Assembly (NCBI GenBank): GCA_005281725.1
Contig: SSBO01000012.1
Coordinates: forward strand, 4,489,521 to 4,553,520
DNA from: Wuchereria bancrofti
Lineage: Eukaryota; Nematoda; Chromadorea; Rhabditida; Onchocercidae
Reading direction: 5' to 3'
DNA: 64,000 bases
Below the pieces are notes generated by a model. That model was not told where the DNA came from. It saw nothing but the letters and a program-made list of their open reading frames with translations, and did not search any database. The translations under genes and the position numbers were made by a program. Each line of letters starts with the position of its first letter. Positions within the stretch are counted from its first letter, which is position 1. Below, piece after piece: positions 51,757-63,725 of the stretch.

Positions 51757-52511
51757 TAGCTCTTTATTTGAGTGGCCTAACCAAGAAATACATGGTACTG
51801 AATTTTCCAATTCATTAATCATCTAAGTAATTGATATTAGTTGTAGTGGCAAAAAATGTCTATATTTCAATGCGAACACCATCTATATAAGCCTATTGTT
51901 AATAAACATCACTGCCCCGAAAAAAAGCATGAAAAAGCGAGTGAAAAAATAATAGTGACTTCTTTTTCCAGCAAACATTTAAACCCACCCCATTTTGGAC
52001 ATTTTTCAGAATCCTATCAGTACCTCACTCGTCCTACCGCCTTTTCTTTACAAAATTAACATTAGGCAAGTTAATATATAAGATCGTCCATGAAGATTAT
52101 CGTCTACAAAGATAAAATATTGACCATATTCGGCAACTTAACTACTGCAACAAACATCTTTGGTGGTCTCAAGTTGTCAACGCATCGTTGTGCTGGCGAC
52201 CACCCACGACGTTTCTACTGTAAAATCATTTAGATAATAAGGAACCATAAACGCATGTCGCAGTTATATGTGAAATAGGATAATGGATTCACCTCTGCGT
52301 ATGATTTAATTAGAAATCAGGTTAGGTACTGGTCATGTAAATATCTTTGCTGCATCAATCAATGCATCGCACTCTTCTTTGATGTTTCTGCAAAGATACT
52401 GTGCCATTTACATGAAACTACATCACGCTCATTGTTAAACTATGTTTGCCAAATGCAACTTTTTGTTTGGGATATAATATATTCCGAGACTCACCGTTGT
52501 GTTTTGTAGAG

Positions 52512-52549
52512 AGTTCTGTTCACAACGTCTAGTTCTGTTCACAACGTCT
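52512..52549. repeat. 19-bp perfect tandem duplication
   Basis: AGTTCTGTTCACAACGTCT occurs twice without spacer, at 52512-52530 and 52531-52549. A (TA)n run follows within a few bases. Confidence 0.95.
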
Positions 52550-52555
52550 ACGCAG

Positions 52556-52560
<5 letters not shown>

Positions 52561-52586
<26 letters not shown>
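52561..52586. repeat. (TA)n microsatellite
   Basis: About 12 uninterrupted TA units. Confidence 0.95.
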
Positions 52587-52934
52587 GAAAATTAAGCTTG
52601 TATGGAAATTATATTGGTACAAAATAATTTAAGTAGGAAAATGTGGGAATTTAGCAGATTGATACTCGGAACAAGGAAAGCAAAATAATACAAGGCAAAT
52701 AACATCAGTCAGTGCTCACAAGATGGAATCCCGGAACATACTGTTAGCGAAGCACTGTCCACAACCGGTTGTGTGATCTCAAAACACAAGGCACCGGTGT
52801 ACCGGAATGGTGAAAACGTAAGAGCAAGCTTATTAATATTAATGTTGAAATGAAACTTACATATACAAGACTCCTGCAAATAGTAATATAAGGGAAGAAG
52901 CTACAATTAATTCGTTTTATTAACTTCATGGATT

Positions 52935-53068
52935 GGAAGAAATAATAACTTGCAACACTTCGTTCTTTCCTGTTCTTTCCGAGGAGGTAATTACTTCCAA
53001 ACCTAGTTCTTCCTTGTTCATTCTGAAGAGGTAATAACTTCCAATACTTCACCCATTCTTGTTACTTC
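52935..53068. repeat. Three-copy degenerate minisatellite, period about 45 bp
   Basis: Units start near 52935, 52981 and 53024. Each has the pattern GAAGAGGTAATAACTTCCAA followed by a T/C-rich half ending in TTCTT-TTCC-like sequence. Divergence between units is moderate. Confidence 0.7.
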
Positions 53069-55504
53069 CCCTTTCCTCTAGCTCCTAGTCAGTCTTTTAC
53101 CAAGCAACACATATATCTACAAGCAAAGTTCATAGGCTGCCGAAAAAATCCAAATATGATAAATGGCCCTTTAATTATTTGTATATTAATTTATTTAACT
53201 ATATTTAACTGAATTACCGGAGAAGAGTCGAACTTTACTTATGGGGAGGTACGCAAGGAATATTACAAAAGTGATGCGAATGAAAGTGATGGTGGTGGTT
53301 GTAAGAAAGGCAAGACGTTAACAATTTAGATTTCTCTATACTAGCAAAGGTGACTCAGGTGCAGCGCCTATCGATTCGTATGGGTAGGTTGCATTAACAA
53401 AAGTTCAAGACAACTGCTGCTATATCAGTTAAATATACGTGAGGATTTGGGCATCGTTGCGTTGCATATCTCTCATAGAAATTCATTTTCGCTGTTAATG
53501 TTGTAGGAGGTATCAAGTTAGCAGTGAATAAATGTTCAAGCAAGATATTAGTATTCGGGAGGAAAGACATACTGATTTGGATGATGTTACTGGCTTACTG
53601 CGACTTCTTTGATGGATGCTGTTTAGACTGAGGTGAATTCATGCAGTAAAACAGTTGCAAAGATCTTGGGACGCATTCTTTGAGGTTCCTTAATTTAATA
53701 CTAGAAAGAGATAAAGTATGAATTAAAATAGAGTTTTAGAATTGTCCGGCAATATCAGAGTGATAGTTTAGAGGTAATATATTGTCACCTTAACAAAATA
53801 CGACACTTTGTTAGTAAGATCTAGAAATTTTCTTGTGCAAACGGTTCTATACGTCTTCGGCTTCTAGTTAAAAGCAAACATTGCAGAATCGCTGCTTGAT
53901 TTCATAATTATTGTTCATTGAAGCTTCTTATAAGACGATTTGATTATATATTAGACGTCGACTAGGAAGACAAATGTACAATAATCAAATCCAATGTTTC
54001 CCCAGACCATTTTGTCTTTTCATGCAGCACTGTGTCTTCGACTTCTAACTATGAAGTCTTTCAGTACCAAATACGAATAAGATTCATGGCAAATACTTTG
54101 CAATTTTCACAATTCTCACATGGAGATGTCTGAACCTTTACGATTAAACCAAAAACATACATACAAATCAGTAGTCTTAAAGCCCCAGTCAAAAAGCCGA
54201 AACGATTAAAAGTGATTTTTCAAATCATTCACCTTAACCATGAACTCAATTTCCATTATTTTGTTTTTTATCAGCCCCAGTTTTTCTTCGACAGCTTGCC
54301 TTCCGGACGGCCGCACGCGCCAAAAATGTGGTATATTTAATAAAATTTTTGGAAAAAACGGTTGAAGTTCCCAACTTCAGATTGTTGCCCAATAGTGAGC
54401 GCTTATTTGGAGACGGTTATTAATAGTCTGTTGTCCAACATATGAATCTCAACAACTTTACGTTTTTTTTTTGGAATGATATCAGCTGTCAGAAGATTGT
54501 TAGAGGCAAACAAATAATTGAGATCCGTTACTCTATTTTTAACAGTTGAATGTTAGGATAGGTGTTATTTGCTAGATAATCGTAACACGTTGCAGATCTG
54601 CGCATCCTTCTGATAGGACAGTTTTTTGAGCTGACAGAACAAAATTCCGGCACATGTAAAGTGCCGGTGCTATGAGTGATACCAGTTCAATTTTTGTGAC
54701 AATTATTTGAAATATAGAATCCCAACGAAATACATATAACTTGAAATATGTCGAGTTGACACTGACTTATGTAGATTTTTATATTTCAGTTTGATTCTAA
54801 CCCGACTCCTTTTATCAATGTTCAATTCATCATTGTGAACAGAAGGAACACTTTTCTTTCAAAAAAAACATTAGAGACCAACTTAGCTCCTCATGATAAG
54901 TCATTCATTTAAAAATAGCCAGTATTGTCGTACCAGACGATATTTTATATAAATCCTCCGATAAGGAGATCCAATGTATCTTATTTTTTCAAAGCAAAAC
55001 ATTTTACTCAAATGGTATCAAGCGTTAGCTTAAACTTGAAATAACACTCTATCAGTTAATAACAAAAAAGAAATAATGCATTACTGTAATGGTATATAAA
55101 GCCTTGCGATGCACTTGGTAACATAAAAAACAATCAACAGGATGCAGGAAGGCAGGAAAACTCACACATTCTGAAAATTTAAAAAAACATGTTGGAAATA
55201 AATTAAAAGTTTGGCCGTATCAGGTTAGATTGACTGATTTCTACCGAACGATTTTTTTTTATTGCAGTAATGTACTTTTTGTGTATAAAGCTACCCTAAA
55301 TTTCCATTTAACCAAACGTAATCTTTCATGATTAAAAAACACTCGCAAAACTTGCCTGAAAAACTGCGAATTTTGGCATCTTTTTAATATATTCCACTAC
55401 TGAGGTAGGTCAAAAAAGATGTGGGAATTCATAAACCTATTCAGATTTCCACTGTTAAGTTTCAAATAAAAGTCTAGAATCCTTTGGTAAAATTCGTATT
55501 TTAG

Positions 55505-55717
55505 CACGAAGAATCTTTGGTCGCTACGCCACACAACAATGGGACAGAAGAGGAGTCACAAATTTTGTCCGATGAGTCGGATGATGACCATGCGACTGAT
55601 TCTGCGACAGCATCAGCCATCAAGCAATTTGCAGAGGTCCTAGAAGTAACCGGTTGGGAAAACTATAGAAAACGTCCCCAGGAAGTTCCGAAAGAACCAG
55701 ACCTGAATAATGAATAA
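55505..55717 (+). CDS. Candidate terminal exon encoding an acidic tail, unknown protein
   Basis: After a GTATTTTAG acceptor the plus strand reads 70 codons and a TAA stop. The segment is Glu/Asp/Ser-rich (LSDESDDDHATDSATAS) and ends in a Pro/Lys/Glu-rich stretch (YRKRPQEVPKEPDLNNE). There is no ATG near the 5' edge, so it would need an upstream exon ending in phase 0, which I could not find. Its composition and use of CG-containing codons differ from the surrounding noise. No family is recognised. A relic or a real last exon of a gene with long introns are both possible. Confidence 0.35.
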   Translation, partial: HEESLVATPHNNGTEEESQILSDESDDDHATDSATASAIKQFAEVLEVTGWENYRKRPQEVPKEPDLNNE

Positions 55718-57479
55718 CCTGGACACTCGAAAGGAGGGACAGATGAAGGAAATGTGTATTCTGTCATTCAGAAACTATTCATAGAAGTTACCAAGGTAGT
55801 CATCAAAATGTTAGAGAATGAAGTCGATGAAAGCATAACTAAGTTGATTAGATTCCTCAGCTTCACCAGCATAACTGATCGCGAAATCCCCGCGGTTGTT
55901 CGAATCTGATTTATCGTTGATCAGCTGTTGAAATAACTGTTTTAAACCATTTTTACAGTTCGATTCCACTGCGAATGTGATGAGTTGCAATAGTAGCAAT
56001 TCTATCATTAAGATCCAAAATATGAAGTTAAAGCATCTAAAATGGGATAAATAATAGCAATAGACAGCTATGCACAACTTTAATGTCATTCCGTTTTTTT
56101 TCCAAAATAGTCTGCAATATCATTCAACTATCCTTGATGAAATTCCTTGAAATAGCTAGTTCAAAACTCTTTCCAAGCTCAATCTTATCTCAATCGAAAA
56201 TCTTTCACCTTGATTAACAGTCTTGAATGATGTCTGTAATAGCAGTTTCCTACAATGACTAGAAATCTTATCTAACATTATCTTTTAGTTTGATATGGTT
56301 AACGATTTTTGGGCTTTCACTCATCTGGGAACAGTGTTATTGTATGTTAAAAATTGATGAAATGAAAAACAGCAATGTATTTGACAATCGATAATACTAA
56401 GCTCTGAAAGGATAACTGATTTCTAAAATGTTCATGAATCATAGATATGGTTCATGTACACTTTAATAAAAATCAAATAAGTCTTAATAGTTTTTTGAAA
56501 TGAATCATAATCCGGATGGATTGCTGATCACTTACTGGTAAAATCAACTTAAAAGTAAAAACAGTGCTATAAGCAGCTCGAAATCCTTTTCTTTACACTG
56601 GATGTCTTTCAAATATGTTTAAATCTTCGACAAGATATTCTAAAGACTGGCACTGTCAGAATCTGCTGGTGAAAACACCTCCAGAGTAAATAAAGCTTTC
56701 TTTGTTTCAATGAGATATTACGTAGTAGGTCCATACAAATACAGTACCATTCAGTAAAAGTTTCATGAATGAATCAAATATGTGGTAAACAGCACTTCGT
56801 AAGAAAGAAGGAAAAACGAATGGAGAAAAGTTCCATTTCGACATGAAACAAAAAACAATTGGATCTGGAGTGAAGCGTATTCCACTGCTATCACACAATT
56901 TCTGGAGAAGTTATAACTTGATAAGCGCAAATATAAAGCATAAAAAATTACAAAAATGCACTCAACACTCAACAGTACGGAAATTTTTACAATTTCGAAC
57001 TTCAACATTCAGTAGTTTGGAAACGACAAAAAAAGAAATCAAATAAAATCTGAATATTTAATGCAAGAAGTCAAAAACATGAATTCGGCTAAAGAATTAC
57101 CCAATTCCATTCGAAGAAAGAGCACAGAGCAGAATTTAACTCGAAATGAAAAATAAATGTAGGAAGACCCTACATTAAAAACAAAGAGATAAAAATATTT
57201 AAAACGAAACAAAAAAAAACTCACTTTCTTCGTCATGAACTGGTAGAGAGGTTTACATAACAAAGTGATTAGTTTAATTTACCTAACTACCTGCGCTGTG
57301 TACTTATCACAATTAATGGTATCTTATTCGGCGCATTCTACTACGACTATTTGAGGAAGAAATATTCATGAAAGATCTTTTATTTCGAGTAGTTCGCAGT
57401 AGTAAATGACGGAACATGAAACAGATGGTTTCTTTGTAGCGACAATGAATACAAAAGTGAAGAGTCAGAATAACTGAAA

Positions 57480-60400
57480 CTACCGTGAGATTTGAGAAAT
57501 GCTCCCGGCTTCGTTCGATCTGTAAAAGTTATATATAACTCGAAATTACTGTACAGAAAAAAAAAAAGGGAAAGAAAGGTAATGAACGCATTGCCCGCTT
57601 CCTGAACATGAAAACTTCGAGTATTAAATATAAAAATTTCTGACAGATAATAAACTTACGATGTACCGAATTTTAGATGTATTAATAGGAAAATTGAACC
57701 GAATAAAATACAAACGCCACTAACGGTAATGTATGCAATACCCAAAAATCCATTTTTACCACCTGCCCAAGATGTTGTACTTATTATAAAATATTTCCGA
57801 CCACCAAACACTGTTACTGGGTAATCTGAAATTCATTTCATACTGCGACTCGAAAGAAAGGAAAGGATTTGATATTTAACAAAGGAAAGAATATAAATAT
57901 GCGATAATATTAAAGGGCAGTCGAACACTGCCAGCATCCTGCCATTTTGACAGTAATAATTCGAGCAAAATCGAAGCATTATGAAAATTCTTTTAACACA
58001 CTTCCACCAAATCAAACATTAATAGCCTATGCATTGTGGTAATGACAAAGACAAAAAATACAGAAGTTTTTAGTCTTTACGACGTCCACATGATACGCCG
58101 TATAGCGTTAATGTATTAAAATTGAATAATTACTGTTTGCTTTCCGATAGGATAACTATAAAAAAGTTAGAAAACTAGAAAAAGATAGGCTTGAATGAAA
58201 AACATTAACGTATCATTTAAATGTAATAACTTCACCGCCGCATTGCATCACTTTCTACGAAACTAATAGATTTTTCATATCAAAAATAACTTACTACTCT
58301 TGATCATAAGCTTGTATGTTCCAGCAGGTAAGCCATTTTTATATATTGCATTCTTGGAACGAACTAGAATACGATGCAGTTTCCTAAAATCAGGTAAAGC
58401 TGCTGTCCTCATCCATACGATGAAATCGGTATTTAAAAAGCCATTATTGTCAGAATGGTCCGGATCTAATTCATATATTGCCTTTCGCCAGTTAGGAGGT
58501 TTTACAGTATCCTAAAATCACAAAAATTCGTAAACACATTATCAAACGAGACTGCACAGCTATAGAATTATAATTGAATATTTTACCAAAAAAAAAAAAT
58601 TTACCGCAAAAGCTTGCTTAAGATCCTTTCCAGGTGGATTCCTATATTTTCTGTTCTTATCAACCGGCCAAACAACGCCTTTATATGTCCAAGGCACTGA
58701 CTCATTGTTGTCGTTACGAAACAACGTGAAAGAATCTGAAATTTCTGGGACAAACCCGAAAAGAAATTGCGATAATTGATGTTTAAAAAGGAAACATAAA
58801 AATAAAGAGCTCGAACTACTTTTCTAACCATTAAACATGGAATTAGCAACTGCACCACATGGAGCAATAATTTTCAGGCCTGAGGACGTGTTCAAATATG
58901 CATATGGTTCACAGTCACCTACATTCTGAAATTTTACAGCATTTTTAAACTTCCAAATCTGCATTCAGATTATGAAGAACTGCATTAATTTCTATGTCTT
59001 TTCCTGTCATACTTCAAGCTGCAAAAATGCCTGCCTGAAGATCACCCAGAAGCTGACTATCACTGCGACTTTTCATATACCGCCGATGATTTTGAAAGTA
59101 ATTGTCCAATGCATAATAAAAATAAACATCACCCTGGAATTAATTTAGAGATGCACAAAACTATAATCAATCAGATAGGTTGGCAGTCTGAGTAATCACT
59201 AAACTACATAACGGAAATATATAAAACAAAAAAGAGTTTAAAAAAATAAAAAGCAGAAACCTGAAAATCGCTATCCAGTTTAATCAAGAATTCACAAGAT
59301 TCATGTGTAGGTGCACTGCACGATGTATAATCTGTGATCGACTCTTTCACTACAATAAATACTAATTTCAACCTGTGTATCTGATATTTTTAAGTCTTAC
59401 ACGAATTATAAAACAATCTCTGCATCTAAGGATAATACGATTAAGAACCAGCGATTATTGCCCTTTTCGAGTTTATGATTGTCGATTTACCTCTTTCCTG
59501 GAAATTGAATACAACGAAGATCAACCTTATGATGGTAAATTATATCACATCCTAACAAAATCAAATTAGGATAATGTCTTGCCTCCTTGACTAGCTAACA
59601 GTAAAGCGACACCAATAGGCAGAAAAACAATGCCAATTCCAAAAACTGTTGGTATAACTGTTGATGCAGTTAGTATGGGCTGCCATGCAGGTAATTTTTG
59701 TTGGCGAAGTTTTGTATCTGCAAGTTGCGCCATTAAAACTGTACACCGGAAGTAGTAGGAAGTTACAAAACTGAAGAGTTAACTAACCAAACAAGTTGTG
59801 CTCCTCAACCTGATATTTCCTTTTTGAAAACATTACAGAAGTGTAACCGAAATCCACATTAACGATGCAATGTAGCTTGGCTAAACAAATAATTCCTGCC
59901 CCAACATGCACTATCAATTCTTCCAGAATACACCAAAAGTACTTTCCATCTAATATGAAGAACTGCACAACATAAATCTCACAGTATTGTCATGCTTTTA
60001 CAAATTTAAAAAGCTTGTATTTCGATAATGAAGACGAGGCAACGTGACCGTGCAACTGGTAATTAAAATAAACCTTCAATCTTTAAAACCATTAGAAATT
60101 TCAAATGCATCAGTTAAAAGTTCGATGGAGCTGCAATGATATACAAGTATGAAATGTTCATGAAAAACAAGTATAAGTTGGTACCAAATGTATGTCTGTA
60201 GATAAATGGCCTAATTCCACTATATTTCCCTTACAGACTGCTACTTCCTACTGCCTTTTTCACTAACTTTTCTTTTAAAAGGGAATTTTTGTATGCTGTC
60301 CTAACGCAATCCATATCTCATTACCACTACTAACTGGAATTTACCACTCTTCAATGATTCTTTATTTCAGTAAGTGACAATAAACAGAGTTCACCTTACT

Positions 60401-61192
60401 ACTCCAGAAGTCTCTGTGGATATAAAAAAGCACTTTCTAGCATCTAAAAGTGGACAGCGCACTGAAAAAAAGAGAAAAGCCATCAAAAAGAGCTGCTTCA
60501 TTTTTCATCCAACAGTCAAGGAAAATACTAATATCATTTTCAGTAAGAAGAATCAATTTTCAAAGAAAGTTTTACACTTCAAAAATTCAAAAAAAAAAGT
60601 GTTGCTTACAATTAGTGCTTACAAAAGATGGTTCCCGTACCCAATGTCGTTATAATGCATGTGTTTTACTGAAAATCCATTCTTGATACAAAAAAATAAT
60701 GGTCACAACAAAATAGTGACCTACTCACAAAACTCCAACTTTTTACGGAAAAGGATGATCAAAAGATCAAATTTAATTTTTATACATGCTACATCGACTC
60801 AATGAATTATTGGTACAGAAGAAACATCCAGTTCGGTTACTGTTAGAGCAGAATTTGAATATTTGCAGTATTGAATCACTTTCATCATACTGTGCAACCA
60901 AAGTGTTTGCAGCTGTTTAATTAATAAGTGCTAAAAGGCACAACATGAAATTGTGATATTTTTTGGTTCAGATATAGGCTGTTGCAGAAGTACGTCTAGA
61001 AATAAACTGGCTCAATAAACAACCAATAAGATGAAGAAACTGAAATTTCAATGCAGAGAAAAACTGACCACAAGGTTTATTACGCCTCGATCTACTGGTT
61101 GATTCATTGCTATTGACGATGGTAGCTGAAGATTGTTGAATATCCTGGAGTGGGGAATTTGACGCGGTGAGACGTTGTGGAATGGATGCCAT
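57480..61192 (-). CDS. chat-1: CDC50/TMEM30-family subunit of P4-ATPase phospholipid flippases
   Basis: Nine exons join in phase to about 365 aa: 61192-61069, 59717-59583, 59349-59261, 59133-59035, 58925-58829, 58735-58605, 58511-58295, 57825-57660 and 57519-57480. Human TMEM30A is of similar length. Family signatures appear in order: [16 protein letters not shown] before membrane helix 1, [81 protein letters not shown], and [18 protein letters not shown] in helix 2. CDC50 proteins chaperone P4-ATPases out of the ER and support lipid flipping. C. elegans CHAT-1 serves TAT-1. The symbol assumes this paralogue. Introns 2 and 4 appear to use GC donors. The penultimate exon could read through its GTAAGT donor to an immediate stop, but the last exon gives a better end. 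An in-frame ATG lies at 61234. Confidence 0.88.
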
Positions 61193-61970
61193 TTCGAGCC
61201 TCGCATATGGATTCTTTTTTAGAAACCAATTCAATTCAATATTTAATGCGGGAAATCCACTGGATTAGTTATTTACTGATAGCGAGACCACTGCCATATA
61301 TTAGTTAGACACTAATCTGCTCAAAAAAACGCACTTTTTCAAGTCCAAACCTTTCTATTATAATTTCACAATTACCAGTCGGGATACTCAAATGAGAATA
61401 GCAATGTGAGCACATTGCGTAAAGCAGATAATGCTCACAGGGTCGTCGGAATCTGTTGAAAATCACAGACTTCACTGATAGTCTGTAAATACCTCCCAAC
61501 TTAAAAAGCAAATTTGCAATTTTTACGGAGACTTTACTGTCGCACATCGCTTGTACCTGACTAAGACGCTGAAAAGGAATGAAAGAGAATGAAAAGCAGC
61601 ACTTGTCCCTCACTTCCTACCACTGCAAAACATGGCAAGTAACCAGTAACCAGGCTAACGGGAACTCGTGGGATGAAAAGTAGTCATGTCGCGTCCTCTG
61701 TTAAGACGTTTTCACAGAAAAGCACTTGGGAGGTAAGGTGGTCTGCTCGGGGTGGGAAGAGATAGGAGTGGTAGGCGGGGGTGGGACCTCATTCCCTTAT
61801 CATTCATTTTTTCAACATTATGTAAAGCTTGTGTGAACAGTTTGAATTTTCTTTTTTGGTTATGCAGTACTCACAGTAAGTTGTGGAGAAAAAGCTCTTC
61901 AGTTCAGTATCTGTTGAATTTTCTCGTAATATTTCTTCTAATTTTCAAATTCTACATCACTTCCCACTGC
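61193..61970. promoter_or_regulatory. Shared upstream region of divergent CDC50 and GAR1 genes
   Basis: About 0.8 kb separates the two start codons, so this stretch must hold both promoters or one bidirectional promoter. A 102-codon open frame on the minus strand (61613-61305) has a Cys/His cluster (CEHYLLYAMCSHCYSH) but no partner exons or secure family match. A TTTTCAG site inside it could serve a 5'-UTR exon of the CDC50 gene. No TATA-like element stands out. Confidence 0.45.
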
Positions 61971-61972
61971 AG
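61961..61972 (+). promoter_or_regulatory. Likely spliced-leader acceptor of GAR1
   Basis: TTCCCACTGCAG is followed by AAA and then the ATG at 61976. An acceptor three bases before the start codon, with no visible upstream coding exon, is the usual picture for nematode trans-splicing. A 5'-UTR intron is the alternative. Confidence 0.6.
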
Positions 61973-61975
61973 AAA

Positions 61976-63700
61976 ATGTCGTCTCGAGGTCGAAGTGGCG
62001 GCAGTAGTCGTGGGTTTGGGAATTTTGGACATGGCGGACGCAGAGGAAGTCGAGGCGGAAGTAATCGCAGTAGTGGCTATGATCAGGGTCCTCCGGAACA
62101 AGTGACTGGTAGGTAACTATTCCTCCATTGCTAACAAATAGCTGAAATTGTTTTCCATCAGCAAGTATGTTGAATCATGTGGAAGGGTATGATATCTCAT
62201 TAGTACGTTAAAGAAACAAGGGAATTGTAGGCATCTTCACTTCATTATTTCCTATTACAAGTCACGAAAAATTTTTCCTCTTGTTAAGCAGAACCAAATC
62301 GCTGGAGGAATCATGGCAGAAGATTTGTTTTATTTTTTCTGACAGAACTTTCTGCTTAATTTGATTAACATGCAACTGTTTGTTCGAATAATACTTTCTT
62401 TATAGAAATAGGGTACTTCACGCATATGTGTGAAGATGACATCGTTTGTCACAACACATCGGGCAAAATTCCTTATTTCAACGCTGCGATCTTTTTCGAA
62501 AACAAAGAACAAATTGGCAAAGTTGATGAGATCTTTGGTGGTATTAAAGACAACGTACGTATGTCACTTATTTATTAAGTTTATTTGGTTTATTCATGTT
62601 GTAGTACTTAGAGTGGATGGTTACTACAAATTCATGACAGGTACTACTTAAAATGCAGATAGATTAGGAGACGAATAAAAAAGTGCAAATAGCCTTTTAA
62701 GCATTTCCAAACCTTGGCAGCCGTAATATTGGTTATGTGCATCAAATTGCTGGTTTTATAAGCTAATTTTAGTTCTCCCATATATAGCCGTGCCCTGCTT
62801 CGTTTTGTTTTGTGGTAATGCCACCGACAGAATTTAGTACAAAATAGGACAAGATTTCAGGGATTCACTGTAAAACTGCAAGATGGTATCAAAGCTTCCT
62901 CTTTCAAAGAAGCACAAAAATTGTTCATTGATTCAGGAAGACTTTTACCTATTGAACGATTTTTGCCGAATAGTGCAAATAAGCGAGGGAAAGGGCAAGT
63001 ACGTGGAAGCGGACGCGGTTAGCCTAACCAGTCTTTTAGAAAACATTTTTAGCTTTTGCTTTACCATAAATTTTAACAGCTGCGGTCAGTGGAGTTTAAT
63101 ATGAGTTTTTGAGGTCATAAATTTACACGATTTTCCATGAATCTTAGTTTCAGGAGGTCGTGGTCGTGGTGGCAGTGATCGAAGTAGATTTCGTGGTAAG
63201 ATTCATTTTTAAGTCACATTGATGTTTGTCCATTAATTCTAACTATTGCTAGTTTTACTTGTAACTATTATTCAAGGTAAAGGAGGAGGTTCATTCATCC
63301 GAAATGGTGGAAGCGATCGAGGTAGTGGGGGCGACCGAGGTAGTTTTAGAGGTGGTAATCGTGGAAGTTTCAGAGGTGGTGGAGATTGGAATGGTCGAGG
63401 CAGTGCTTTTCGGGAAAGAGGTAAATACACAGTCTTTATTGTTAAGGCAGTGAGCTTGGCAATTTCGAAGTGACAAAACTAAGAAATGAATGTAGTAATT
63501 GTGATGCCCGGATATTTCGTTGATATAGGTGCATCTGATATCGAAATTGTTTTTATCGGCAGTATAACAGATATCAAATAGACTTTGTAGGTCCACTGAA
63601 TCATTCAGTTTTAGGGCGAGGGATTGATTTCGGCCACAAACGAAGTTTTGGTGGACGTTCAGAAACAATCAAAAATAAAAGGATGAAGTTTGATGATTAG
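61976..63700 (+). CDS. GAR1: GAR1, H/ACA small nucleolar ribonucleoprotein subunit
   Basis: Six exons join in phase to about 236 aa: 61976-62108, 62406-62554, 62861-63017, 63154-63195, 63277-63420 and 63615-63700. An N-terminal Gly/Arg/Ser-rich arm precedes the conserved core. The core reads [68 protein letters not shown] and LLPIERFLP, the standard GAR1 beta-barrel. A long C-terminal RGG region follows ([13 protein letters not shown]), ending in a basic tail [12 protein letters not shown]1 binds the dyskerin/CBF5 pseudouridine synthase in nucleolar and Cajal-body H/ACA particles that modify rRNA and snRNA. The exon 3 end was chosen at CGCG/GTTAGC rather than the earlier GTACGT, because only this keeps the RGG frame. 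The symbol is the yeast/human one; C. elegans gar-1 is an unrelated gene. Confidence 0.95.
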
Positions 63701-63719
63701 GCATATATTTGGTTGTTTC

Positions 63720-63725
63720 AATAAA
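63720..63725 (+). terminator. GAR1 polyadenylation signal
   Basis: AATAAA starts 20 bases after the GAR1 stop codon, a typical short nematode 3' UTR. Confidence 0.75.

Larger units (their letters stand above)
51759..57479. other. Intergenic region with tandem repeats and weak exon candidates
   Basis: AT-rich sequence, mostly without features beyond those listed inside it. An open acidic segment at 53213-53329 contains a possible GTAAGA donor at 53291, but it does not join in phase to the exon candidate at 55505. Confidence 0.4.

Noticed and set aside
61752..62105. 117-codon plus-strand frame overlapping the GAR1 start
   Set aside because: It is an out-of-frame shadow of GAR1 exon 1. The GAR1 frame has family-level support and clean splice phases.
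63291..63668. 125-codon minus-strand Thr/Ser-rich frame at the GAR1 3' end
   Set aside because: It is the antisense of the RGG-coding repeats, which generates Thr/Ser/Ile-rich sequence without stops.
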